A stretch of DNA of 42,216 nucleotides, from contig JAJTXO010000001.1 of the NCBI GenBank assembly GCA_021463315.1, forward strand, positions 1 through 42,216, given 5' to 3'. Below are positions 15,228-24,800 of the stretch, piece by piece (position 1 is the stretch's first letter; each line of letters opens with the position of its first letter). The position numbers were made by a program, and so were the translations under genes. Source of the stretch: Caldilineales bacterium (lineage in GTDB: Bacteria > Chloroflexota > Anaerolineae > JAAEKA01). The notes under the pieces are model-generated. The model was not told the DNA's origin and ran no database searches. It saw only the letters and a program-made list of their open reading frames with translations.

Positions 15228-16260
15228 GAGTCACCCCCAGTGCGACAAATCTATCTACCAGAGCACGGAAGTTGTCGAGACGCTCGCTTTGCTTCTCCGT
15301 ATCCAGCGCCTTGATCTTCGCATCCATTTCATCGGCCTTGTATCCGCGGCGTCGAACCATGTCCAGGAAGGCAATCGAAAACTGCTCGGCAGCGCTTCCC
15401 TCGATCCGCGAAACTAACTCGGCGGATGGCGCCTGCCATAGACCTAGCTGCTCCATTAGGTCTTTTTTGAGCGCCTCAGCGGACTGGTATTGCTTCTGCG
15501 GCACCGGGTGCAGCGAGCGTTCCAGAATCGACTGCGTACCTCGACTAAGCTTCTGCCATTCTGGTCGAGCGTCCAGGCGGACAACACGCTCGTTGCCCAC
15601 GTTGACATAGCTTGGCGCATGGCCGACCAGGAACTCGTACCAGAAGCTGCCAAAGCGCAAGAAATCGTTGGCAATGCCTGTCGTGCCGCGACCCACCACA
15701 TTCCAGTCCAAGACGATCAGCGGGCCAGCGTCGCCATTGCGCCAATAGATATCGTCGATCTTGCGGTCGCTGGCTGTGTAGCCAGCCGCATGCAGTACCT
15801 GCAACATCTCGGCATACTGGATGGCAGTCCTCAAGCCGAATGACTCTTCCAGCACGTGCTTTGGTTGAGCGACAGCCAGATCGATGAGCTTGTTTACCTG
15901 GACTAACTCCATGATCACCATCGAGTAACTGTTGCCGTCGCTTGTCGGGTACTCGGGCACGAACCTGAGGGGCTCAGGAAAGTAGGACACGGCAAAATTC
16001 TCGACATCTCCCTGCTGCGCCAGGCGCTGTGCGGTGGCGCGCAGCGTTTCGAGAGTATTGAACTCGCTGCGGAAGCTCTCTGCCATGGTCTCGTCCAGAT
16101 CATGGCTTGCGATCTTGACGGCAACTGCGCTGTTGTCGGGCAACTCGCCGCGGAAGACCTGTGAGAGCCGGCCGCTGCCAAGTCGCGCTGCCAGCCTTAC
16201 CTGGCCGAAGCCATCCAAGATGAAGGTGCGTCCTTCCAAGTTAGCCGGTGATGTCGCCAT
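15220..16260 (-). CDS. Atypical Ser/Thr-type protein kinase
   Basis: A 346-residue soluble protein with a protein-kinase fold. A glycine-rich loop LGSGRLSQVF (27-36) precedes the ATP-binding Lys49 in VAVK, Glu66 could be the helix-C glutamate, and a hinge region MELV lies at 117-120. The catalytic loop ASDRKIDDIYW (163-173) supplies Asp165 and Lys167, and Asp185 of DWN stands in place of DFG. Departures from the norm are Ala163 and Ser164 for the His-Arg of HRD, and Asp170 for the metal-binding Asn. Enough key residues remain for activity, but it would be a non-RD, atypical enzyme. There is no membrane segment or PASTA domain. It starts 6 bp after the tubulin-fusion gene and overlaps the next gene by 8 bp. 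The tubulin-like or helical proteins beside it are the obvious substrate candidates (inference). Confidence 0.85.
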   Translation of the reverse strand: MATSPANLEGRTFILDGFGQVRLAARLGSGRLSQVFRGELPDNSAVAVKIASHDLDETMAESFRSEFNTLETLRATAQRLAQQGDVENFAVSYFPEPLRFVPEYPTSDGNSYSMVIMELVQVNKLIDLAVAQPKHVLEESFGLRTAIQYAEMLQVLHAAGYTASDRKIDDIYWRNGDAGPLIVLDWNVVGRGTTGIANDFLRFGSFWYEFLVGHAPSYVNVGNERVVRLDARPEWQKLSRGTQSILERSLHPVPQKQYQSAEALKKDLMEQLGLWQAPSAELVSRIEGSAAEQFSIAFLDMVRRRGYKADEMDAKIKALDTEKQSERLDNFRALVDRFVALGVTHG

Positions 16261-16266
16261 GGCGGC

Positions 16267-19200
16267 TTACCTCGTGTTTTCCTGCAGCAGGATGTCGCGC
16301 ACGACGAGTCGGGCAAACGATAGAAAGTCCTGCACGCCGAGACCGGTCGGCCGATCGCTCAAGTCCCTCGGTTGCTCCTGCAAAAACTGCTGCAAACGAT
16401 CCTGACTGTCGCTCAACACAAGCTTGATATCGGCATCGAGTCGCTGCATCAGTTCAAGGTGGCCGAACCGGTTGCCGGCCCCTTGCGAATTGCCGCCGAT
16501 CACAAACTCCTGCAGGGCTTCTATCAGGGGATCGACCATCTGGAACTGCGACGGCTGCTCAGGCAACCAGTAGGTTGCACTGTCACCCGGGAAGCTCAAG
16601 CCATAGCGGTATTGGTTATCCTGGTAACCGCGCACCACCATGCCACACGCATACGCCTGGGCGAACAAGCGCGCTCGCCCCAGGTCGTGCAAGCCGGCAA
16701 CGAACAGGGGATGGAACAGGCGAGGCGGCTCGCGCAGCTCCCACAGCCGGCTCTCATAGGCCAATGTGTTGACCTCTGCCGCGAATACCTGCACGGGCTC
16801 GGGGCGCGTCTCACCTGACCGGTGATCGGCGCCGCTGATCAGCCCGTGGACACGCAGGTACTCCTCGCTGGTTCGGCTATAGCAGGTCAGTGCAGGCAAG
16901 GGGAGCACGTCGAAGAACGCAATCAGGCCGGCAGCGTAAGGATCGGTTGCCCGAACCTCGCGCACCGTGCCGCCGCCCGGCGCCGAGGCCGTGATACGTC
17001 TGGCAACCTCTTGGCCGGAACGCACCTCTGCACTGGTCCAGAGCAGGCGCTGCAACTGAACGCGCGGGGCCTCGTTGGTCCGGAAGGTCAACGGTGGCTC
17101 GGCATGCGGCCACAGTCGATTGCTTTCACCAGCCACCCTATCGCTGCGCCACAAGTCGTGGTCGAGACGCTCGGCCAGGCGTTCACGCCACACCTCTTGT
17201 CCCAGCGCGTCGGCCAGCTCCTGCAACGCCTGGAGGAAGGCCGTGCCGCCAGAGGCGTCGGAGACGAAAACGCGGTCTTCCCAGTGCCGCACTACCAATT
17301 CCAGCCCACCTTGCTCGCGCGTGCGCCAGAAGATGCGTTCCAGCGCCGGTTCCAGATGTTGAGCGTAAAAGTCCATGTACAGGCTGTTGACCAGATCGTC
17401 GTCGGCAAAGGCCTTGCGAGAGACTACGGCTCGCATCTCCTCACGCGCTCGCTGCAGAGCAGCTTCTGTCGCCACCAAGCGTCGATACACTCCGCCGCTG
17501 TCGGGATCGGCGGCGACGGGCGCACGGAGCAGGAATTCCTCGCCTGCGGTTAGGTTCTGGCGCAGCCGCGCTGTCACAGCGGCGCAATGCTCGGCGCAAG
17601 TCGTGAGCAGATCAGCGAATACCATTTTGCCCGCGCCCACGGTATCGCGATGGCCCTGCACGCGGCGCTTGCCTTCGGCCAGCAATCGCTCGACCTCGGC
17701 CAGGAACTCGCTGGCGTAGCGGATCTTGCCGCTGCGGGCCTCGACCACATCGAAAGTCTCGGGCCGGCCGTTCAAGAGCCGCAGAACGCCCGGCGTCAAC
17801 CATTGTTCGAAGGCCTTGGCGCTTTCGGTCGCATAGCGGTCGCGCCCCTGGTTTTCCGCTGTTTGCATCAGCTCGCGGGCGCGGCGGTCATTGTGCGTCG
17901 ACCAGCCTTGCAGAGCCGTCTCCACCAGCAACGCAACCGGATCGCCAGCTCCTGGTAGAGCTTGCCGCGCCAACAGCGCCGGCGGTTGATCCTTGTGCTC
18001 CAGGTCGTGGCGAACGTCCAGCGATAGCGTGGCGCCATAGGCGTCACTGGCCTGTGCGGCGGCCGCATTGCGCCCTACCAGCCACAACTGCACTAATTCA
18101 CGGGCAAAGCGCACGTTGCAGGCTTTCACCAGATCCGCCAACGGCAGGCGATAAGTGGAGCAGCCTAATCCGCTGACCACGCCAACCTTGCGCTGAATCT
18201 GCTCATCGGCAGTTGTTGTGCGGGTGTTGTCACGATACTGTGCCAGCACACTGCCCGGCTCGCTGGCGCCTTTGTCTATCAGCACTTGCAACGCGTCGGC
18301 CATCATCGGGAATGTTCCTACCTGAGGACGGTACAGACACAGGTCATGTTGGTCACGATGGCCATCGAAGATGAAGCAATCGTCCAGTAGGCTTTGGGTG
18401 AGCATGTGGTCCCCCAGATCATCCCGGCTGCCGGCCCGGTACTGCATGGGGAAGGGGCGATTCTGCGCCAAAAGGAAGCGATTGATCTCGCGCAGGGCTG
18501 CCAGGGTATTGACGCGCATCTGCGGCGTGCGTCCGACCTCGGCGAAAGGATCCTCGGTAGCCAACAGCGCACTGACCGTAGCGCCTTTCAGTCCGGCGCG
18601 CTGGGCTGCCAGCCGCGCCAGATAGGCGACATCGGCCAGAGCCCCGCTGCCGAAGCCGCCGCCCAGCGACCCCACGATCAAAATCTGCGCGTGGTCAGCG
18701 CGGGCGACGGCTTGCAGCGCGCTCGACAGTTGGCGCCAGAGCTTGGACGCCTGCTCCCCCTGCTGAATATCACGAAATACCACAGCACGACCGATCGGCC
18801 GTCGTTGCCCTGTGCTCTGCCGAGCATCCTGCTCGACCGGCCTCAAGCGCCGGCTGTAGTCTTGGGCAGGGAACCAGCCGGCCATCTCTGATTCCTGTCC
18901 TGCAACAGCCCGCTGGATTACTGAACCAATGTCCTCGCCCAGCACGAGAACCTCGCTGTCGCTTAGTTGAACGCCGGCGAAGCGCACCGCAACGTTCTGC
19001 CCGCCCGCCCATTCTTCACGGTTGGAGTCCAGACACAAGAGACGCACCGGGCCTTCCAGTCGTCCTGCCGAAGCCATCGACAGGTTATGCTTGAGGTGTG
19101 TGAGCACCCAGCGCCCTGCGCCGCCCAAGCCCAGGACAACTGTTGGGGTCGCTTCCCACTCAACCTTGGGGCCAGCCCAGACATCGAGGAAGGGTGGCGG

Positions 19201-21762
19201 CTCGCGGCCGCCGCTCGGCACAACTGGCATACCCTGCAAACTCTCGGTAGGCAGCCGGCGGCACAACAGCCAGCACAGCAGTAACAATGGCAGCAACGGC
19301 AGCAGCCAGGGCCACAACGCCAGCAGACGGTCACCCAATGGCAACACTTGCTGCGGCGGCCCCCAGGCCGGCGTATGCTCGAAGATGCCGGGCTCGGCTG
19401 CTCCCTGCAACGGGATGGCGGGGCTTGTTGAGCCATCGGCTGCAACCTCAGTGACAAAGATGTCGTAGTTGGGGTCATTGCGCTTGCTGCTGAACGCCAG
19501 AAAACGGCCATCTCGGGACCAGGTTGCCCACGAGTTGCTGACGTTGGTCAATGGTTCGCCAGCCGGCCCATCGTTAGCTGCAATGCGCAAGCGTTCTCCG
19601 CCTTCGGCCGGCACCAGGAACACCTCGGCCTCGGGCGCCGAATAAGTGTCTTGCGATGCCGTGTTGGTGTGGCGGGTGAACGTAAGCCACAGACCGTCGG
19701 GGGAATACGAGGGATAGTAGTTCAGGCCATCGCCGCTCGCTCCCGCCAGAGCCGTTGGCTCGCCGCCTGTGACCGGCACCGTGAAGATATCCGCATCATC
19801 GGTGACATTGAACCCCGACCCGCTTCTGGTTGAGCGCACAAAGGCCAGCGTTTGGCCGTCTGGCGACCAGCCGGGCATAGTCTCGATAACACTGGGATCA
19901 CTGGCGCCCGGTACCAACGTAATCGAGCCGCTGTCAATATCCAGAATCGCGATGTCCTCGTCGTTTTGTGAGAAGGCAAGCTGGTTTCCATCCGGCGACC
20001 AGGCCAGATACGAGGCACGGATATCTGGTGTTTGGACAGTCCGTCCGTCCAGGGTCGTAATCTGCAAGAAGCCGGTGGCTGTGGTGGTGACAGCCGCGAT
20101 CCGGCCGCTGCTGGCAGAAATGGTGTGGCAGCCAACGCAGCCCGCGCTGTTCTGTGCCCGTACCGGTTCTGGCGGCAGACTGCTCAGTGGATCAATGGTA
20201 TAGATGCCTGAGGCTCCGCTTTGCAGACGCCAGAAGTACACCGTTTCGGTCGGCTGACACACCGAGGCGAAGATCTCCCGGCCCAACAAGAAGGCCAGAA
20301 GCAGCGTGTACAGAACCAGCGCCAGACGGCAAAGGCGACAGCCCCATTTGGCGTTGGCCCACCATTCGCCGATGCTGCGTCGCAGCAAGAACGGGATAAG
20401 CAGCCAGAGCAGCAGAGCAAGCAACGGCAGCAACAGCAGGAGCACCCACCGCCAGGAAGACACACAGCTCACTGCCGTGCCAAGGGCCAAGTTGCTGATC
20501 CCGGGCGTGGGTGTAGGCGCTGGAGCCAGTGTTGGCGTCGGCGTAGGCGGTGGGCCGGTGGGAGAGGGTGACGCCGTTGGTGTAGCGGTTGGACCTTGGG
20601 CGATCTGCAACGGCGTGCTGGTGGGGCCAGGCGACACGACCCACGGCCCGCTGGCCAGGTTGCTGTGGATATAGCCGTTGCAGTCGATGCCGGCCATGCC
20701 GCTGAAAAGCTGCACCTGATCCGGGGCTGTAGGCCGCAGCTTGACCTTGTAGGTCAGTTCAATGGACTGATCGCGCATGGCTTCCGGGATATCCCAGACG
20801 ACCTTGTTGCTCTCGATGCGTCCACCCGGCCCTGTCACTCCAGACAGATCAACAAGATTGCCCGGCTCCCAGATATCCTCCAGGTGGAAGTTGCGCGCAA
20901 CCAGATTGACGTCGCCTTCGCTGGCCTGAACGAACAGACGTCGTATCTCTTCAGGCTGAGGATCGGGAAAGAAGTTCTCCGGCGGAACGAGCGCGCTGGC
21001 TTGCTCGGCAGATACCTGATCCACCTCATTGATCACGAGGCTGTTGGCGACCAGGTAGATCGGGATCTCCGCCCCGATTTCGGCCGCTGCTGCTTGCGCG
21101 CCAGCCGTCAAGGGTACGATGTCGTGCAACATAAGCACGATAGCCTGCGCGTTACCTGTCGCCTCCGTCTGCAAATGCTGGGCAGCCAACCGAATCGCCT
21201 GAGCGATATCGGTGTCGCCGCCCACCTGAATGCCGGTCACAGCCGTGCGAAGCTGGTCGAAGTCAGACGTCAGCGCCTGCTCGATGATTGGCACAGGGCC
21301 AGTATCGCCTACCGTACTGGTGACGATAGCAACCCGAGATTGGGCAGGTGGCGCTGTGAGCTGCTCATACACCGGCTGTTCAAGGTTGTCAAGCAGTTGC
21401 AACGAGAATGTGACGGTCTGCGACCAGTTGATCCTTCCGGCGCTGGAAGAGACATCGTAGATCAGGACAGTATCAACCGGACGGCCCGGTATGCCCAGAC
21501 ATTCGGGCAGGTTCTGACCCACCAGCCTGATGGTGACCAGGGTTTCCTGATCCCTGCTCAGGCCTGGCGGGTCGAGAGTACGGTCGATGGCGACACTGGC
21601 TGGCACGGGACCAGGAACTTGAGGAGCGCGAGGGATTGGCGTTTCCTGCGCTGCCTGGACGATCGGCGTTGCAATCACATACGATGCAACTGCCAGCACG
21701 ATGAGCAACGACAGGCACGTCAAAATGAAGACGGGTCTTTTGGAAAAGCTGGACTGGGTCAT
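16267..21762 (-). CDS. Membrane-spanning vWA - CxxCH/PD40 propeller - tubulin-like fusion protein
   Basis: An 1831-residue protein. A signal/anchor helix lies at about 9-36. A vWA domain follows, with MIDAS motif DVSSS at 103-107 and a GGDT element, then a Pro-Thr linker (about 388-425). Two membrane helices (about 436-460 and 474-495) flank a short basic loop. An outer region holds a CVGCH motif (542-546) and at least four PD40-type repeats (WSPDG-, YSPDG-, WSRDG-like) to about 800. After a further membrane helix (about 811-836), a cytosolic tubulin-superfamily module carries GLGGAG at 878-883 and the signature GGGFGSG at 1034-1040. Positive-inside topology is consistent with vWA and propeller outside and tubulin inside. 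It follows the soluble tubulin-like gene by 125 bp; GGAG precedes the ATG. It probably tethers a tubulin-like filament to the membrane under control of outer ligand-binding domains (inference). Confidence 0.85.
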   Translation of the reverse strand: MTQSSFSKRPVFILTCLSLLIVLAVASYVIATPIVQAAQETPIPRAPQVPGPVPASVAIDRTLDPPGLSRDQETLVTIRLVGQNLPECLGIPGRPVDTVLIYDVSSSAGRINWSQTVTFSLQLLDNLEQPVYEQLTAPPAQSRVAIVTSTVGDTGPVPIIEQALTSDFDQLRTAVTGIQVGGDTDIAQAIRLAAQHLQTEATGNAQAIVLMLHDIVPLTAGAQAAAAEIGAEIPIYLVANSLVINEVDQVSAEQASALVPPENFFPDPQPEEIRRLFVQASEGDVNLVARNFHLEDIWEPGNLVDLSGVTGPGGRIESNKVVWDIPEAMRDQSIELTYKVKLRPTAPDQVQLFSGMAGIDCNGYIHSNLASGPWVVSPGPTSTPLQIAQGPTATPTASPSPTGPPPTPTPTLAPAPTPTPGISNLALGTAVSCVSSWRWVLLLLLPLLALLLWLLIPFLLRRSIGEWWANAKWGCRLCRLALVLYTLLLAFLLGREIFASVCQPTETVYFWRLQSGASGIYTIDPLSSLPPEPVRAQNSAGCVGCHTISASSGRIAAVTTTATGFLQITTLDGRTVQTPDIRASYLAWSPDGNQLAFSQNDEDIAILDIDSGSITLVPGASDPSVIETMPGWSPDGQTLAFVRSTRSGSGFNVTDDADIFTVPVTGGEPTALAGASGDGLNYYPSYSPDGLWLTFTRHTNTASQDTYSAPEAEVFLVPAEGGERLRIAANDGPAGEPLTNVSNSWATWSRDGRFLAFSSKRNDPNYDIFVTEVAADGSTSPAIPLQGAAEPGIFEHTPAWGPPQQVLPLGDRLLALWPWLLPLLPLLLLCWLLCRRLPTESLQGMPVVPSGGREPPPFLDVWAGPKVEWEATPTVVLGLGGAGRWVLTHLKHNLSMASAGRLEGPVRLLCLDSNREEWAGGQNVAVRFAGVQLSDSEVLVLGEDIGSVIQRAVAGQESEMAGWFPAQDYSRRLRPVEQDARQSTGQRRPIGRAVVFRDIQQGEQASKLWRQLSSALQAVARADHAQILIVGSLGGGFGSGALADVAYLARLAAQRAGLKGATVSALLATEDPFAEVGRTPQMRVNTLAALREINRFLLAQNRPFPMQYRAGSRDDLGDHMLTQSLLDDCFIFDGHRDQHDLCLYRPQVGTFPMMADALQVLIDKGASEPGSVLAQYRDNTRTTTADEQIQRKVGVVSGLGCSTYRLPLADLVKACNVRFARELVQLWLVGRNAAAAQASDAYGATLSLDVRHDLEHKDQPPALLARQALPGAGDPVALLVETALQGWSTHNDRRARELMQTAENQGRDRYATESAKAFEQWLTPGVLRLLNGRPETFDVVEARSGKIRYASEFLAEVERLLAEGKRRVQGHRDTVGAGKMVFADLLTTCAEHCAAVTARLRQNLTAGEEFLLRAPVAADPDSGGVYRRLVATEAALQRAREEMRAVVSRKAFADDDLVNSLYMDFYAQHLEPALERIFWRTREQGGLELVVRHWEDRVFVSDASGGTAFLQALQELADALGQEVWRERLAERLDHDLWRSDRVAGESNRLWPHAEPPLTFRTNEAPRVQLQRLLWTSAEVRSGQEVARRITASAPGGGTVREVRATDPYAAGLIAFFDVLPLPALTCYSRTSEEYLRVHGLISGADHRSGETRPEPVQVFAAEVNTLAYESRLWELREPPRLFHPLFVAGLHDLGRARLFAQAYACGMVVRGYQDNQYRYGLSFPGDSATYWLPEQPSQFQMVDPLIEALQEFVIGGNSQGAGNRFGHLELMQRLDADIKLVLSDSQDRLQQFLQEQPRDLSDRPTGLGVQDFLSFARLVVRDILLQENTR

Positions 21763-21850
21763 ATAGCTATCTCCGTCTCTGGCTCGCTGATCCTGGACTG
21801 CATAGATAGTTCCAGACTGGTCTTCACGCTAGGCCTTCGGGGTTCAACTT

Positions 21851-21880
21851 GCCGGGCTCTGGCTCAAACCAGAGCCCGGC
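21851..21880 (-). other. Perfect 12-bp hairpin between the two tubulin-like genes
   Basis: GCCGGGCTCTGG (21851-21862) and CCAGAGCCCGGC (21869-21880) form a perfect GC-rich 12-bp stem with a 6-nt loop. It begins 7 bases after the stop of the soluble tubulin-like gene and lies about 90 bases before the start of the fusion gene. On the minus strand it is followed by AAGTTGAACC, not a T-tract, so a canonical intrinsic terminator is doubtful. It could attenuate transcription, or protect the 3' end of a processed message to set unequal levels of the two tubulin-like proteins. Confidence 0.6.
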
Positions 21881-21887
21881 AGCAAAC

Positions 21888-24800
21888 TCAACGCACGCCA
21901 CGAGATGCTTCCAGTAGGCTCACAATCGCTTCCTGGACGCTCTTGATCTCATCTTCCAAGGCCAGCCAGAACACAGTGGCGACATCACGAATCTGTACGG
22001 AGTTGTTCGTGTCCTTGAGATCTTTGAGGACATCTTCTTGTCTGGCTTTTAAGATATCCCTTTCACCCAAGAGCCTTCTGGCGCGTTCCTGGTCGGCAGG
22101 CGGCAGATTGACCAGGTGCGTTTGGATCGGCTTGTCAATGGTCAATTCCTGATCGAGTCGACGAGACACAGCCATGGTCTTGGCGTCCTCGATGGCGCGT
22201 TGCATTCGATCGTACGGAATGCGCTCCTCGATCTCGTAATGGGCGTCTTTGCCGATGTATTGGAACGTCTCCAACGCTTGCAAGAGGCTTGGCGTGCCCT
22301 GTTCGGGCAGCGTCAGATAGATCTTCGACTCGCGCTGCTCGCCAAACAACCGCTGAGAGATGTTCTCTTCAGGCAGCTTGAGGGCGTAGTAATGCACACG
22401 ACTGCCGCCTGTCTCATCCCCGCCGCGGCCGACTACTCCATAGACCCATGCTCGCACGAACATGCGAAACTGCTCGATGTTCTCCAGTTGCAGCACAACT
22501 TCGTTGTGCAGCTCACGCGCCGGCACGTTGAGTTCCCTGGGAATGCGAGCTTCGAACTTTGCGGCATTAACTTCTGCCGGAAACAGGTGGAGGGTTTCAC
22601 GGCCCAGCACACCCCGGGCGTCAGCATTTTCAACTCGCTGAGCGTAGTTAAGGTAAGCGGGACGGGCGCCAGTATAGGACTGAACACTGTCCAAAGGCAC
22701 TAGATCGAGCGTGTAAATTAGACGGCATGCGAACCGATCAGCCGAAGAAATAACTTCATTGAGGACGCCCGTGGCGCCACTGATTTTCACCAACGCCGTC
22801 TTGACGCCGTCCAAGTAGATACGCTCCTGACCGTCCCTGCCATGGGAGACATGGAAGTAATTGGCAGGCGTAGTACCCGTGCCGCCAGTTATCATCAGCA
22901 ACGGGCCGCCGTTGTCCACAAGCTCCTTTGCCAGCGCCTCGGACCGGGGATACTTGATCATCAGGTACTTCAGAATCGACTCCTGTTGCCAAACGTCGCG
23001 GAATATCTCGCGGCACCGACTCAATAGAGTCTCGAGGTTGCGCTCCTGGCCGCGACCATCGCTCTCTGCCTGTTGATCAGCGATAGCCAGGGTCAGGCTG
23101 GTGACGTCCTTCCCGCCGCTGCGTCGTTTCTCGATACCCCAGGTCAAGTCGTTGAGCACCGCAGCCAAGCCATCCTGCAGCTCCTGGGTGTACTTGTTGT
23201 ACAAGCCATCGTAGTACTCTTGGCGGTCCGCCGGTTCAGGTAGCACACGCCGCACTTTGACCTCGCCTTGCTCCTGAAGGATGTCGCTCAACTTCTTCTG
23301 GCCCCTGATCGTCCAACCATACAAGCCGTCATAGCCCAGGGCCAGGATCTGGCTCCATGAATCGGCCGACTCCTTGAGGCCGCGCACGTAGTCCTGCATC
23401 TGGCGCGCGCTCTGTCGGAGTACAGCCTCCGTCAGATCTACCTTCGCCATCCCAATTAGCTCTTCCTCAGCCTGCAGGTAGGCCTTCTGGGAGCCACCCC
23501 ACCCAAGGATGCCGCCCGGCTTCCGTTCCATCTCCTGGCGAGCAGACTGCACATTTCCCAACAAGGAAACGCGGGTGCCCAGTTGCTCGCGCAACTCATG
23601 TGTGGCGTCCAACGCAAGGATGAAGCGTCCGAGCAGTAGGTCCAGGCCGTCCAGCATGTCGCGTGCATAGGCCAGCTTACCCGTTTTGGACTCGACAGGC
23701 TTGCGCTGTGAGCTGCCATTCAGCACATTGATTATCTCCAATCGTAAAGCATCCCGAAACCGGTCGACATGCTTAGCGGAGTAGAGCTCTAGCGCCTGCC
23801 GGTATTTACCACCGCTGCGTTGGCCGGTGCGCGAATCCTCACGGCCCAAATGCTCCGCCTTGTAGCGCTCCACGCCCGGCTGAATGCGCACAACAGCATC
23901 CTGCGGCTTTTCTCCTGCGAGTTTCGGCGGAACCTCAGCCGACAACCGGCTGGACAGCTCGACTTGCACTTGTTGGCGAATGGCGAGCACATCAGGGGTG
24001 TCGCCGGTTGGATCGAGAACCGTCTCCCACTCCTCAGGATTGCGAGCTGCCAGCTCTTGGAAGAGCGCTTGATTCTGCAGGCTATAGCGAGAGGCTATGC
24101 GCAAGATCTCCCCGGGAAGCAGGGTCATCATGATCTTCTCGTCGCTGGTAAGCGATACCACTTCCCCGGTTTGCATGAATTGCATGGCTGCGTCGCGACC
24201 ACGGCTGCCATCGCCAGCCTCCAGGTTGCGATCTGCGGCCAATCTCGTGGGGTAACCGTCCTCATCCAGCGTCGCAGGCGTCGTGAGCGCCTCCAATATC
24301 TGCAACGTCAATCGATGCGCCAGCCAATCGACAATCTGTCGCATAGGCAAGCTCATCGTATAGGTTCCAATGGCGCTGTCAAAGGCTGTCGAGCTGGTGA
24401 CATCCTCCGATCGACCGGCGGCGGTGATGACATTCTGGTTGTGCTGTCCATACTTGTCCTCAGGGTCGTCCAGCATGGCAACAACGGCGTCGCCGATGGT
24501 CGCCGTCACACCAAACTTCGGAAGAACCTGGGTCAAGGGATTGTTGGCTCGCTGTCCATCGATGTGATAGAGCGAGTCGAAAAGTTTGGTCCTGATTTCC
24601 GACCGCCATACACCACCTTTGCCGGAGGGCTGGTAGTACATCGGATATCCGGTGTCCCAGACGAAGTCCACCATGAAACGGCGATTCTCGCGCATGGCTG
24701 CATATGAGCGTGCTCGCATCGAGGTGTCAATGCCAGTGGGGATGGCGCTGAACGCCTCGGGCAGGACGAGAAAGCCGCGCATGGTGACTTTCTGATCGTT

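Noticed and set aside
20596..22152. Long plus-strand open frame of 518 codons opposite the tubulin fusion gene
   Set aside because: The minus strand encodes clear vWA and tubulin motifs across this stretch; the plus frame has no domain pattern and is explained by G+C-rich codon bias.
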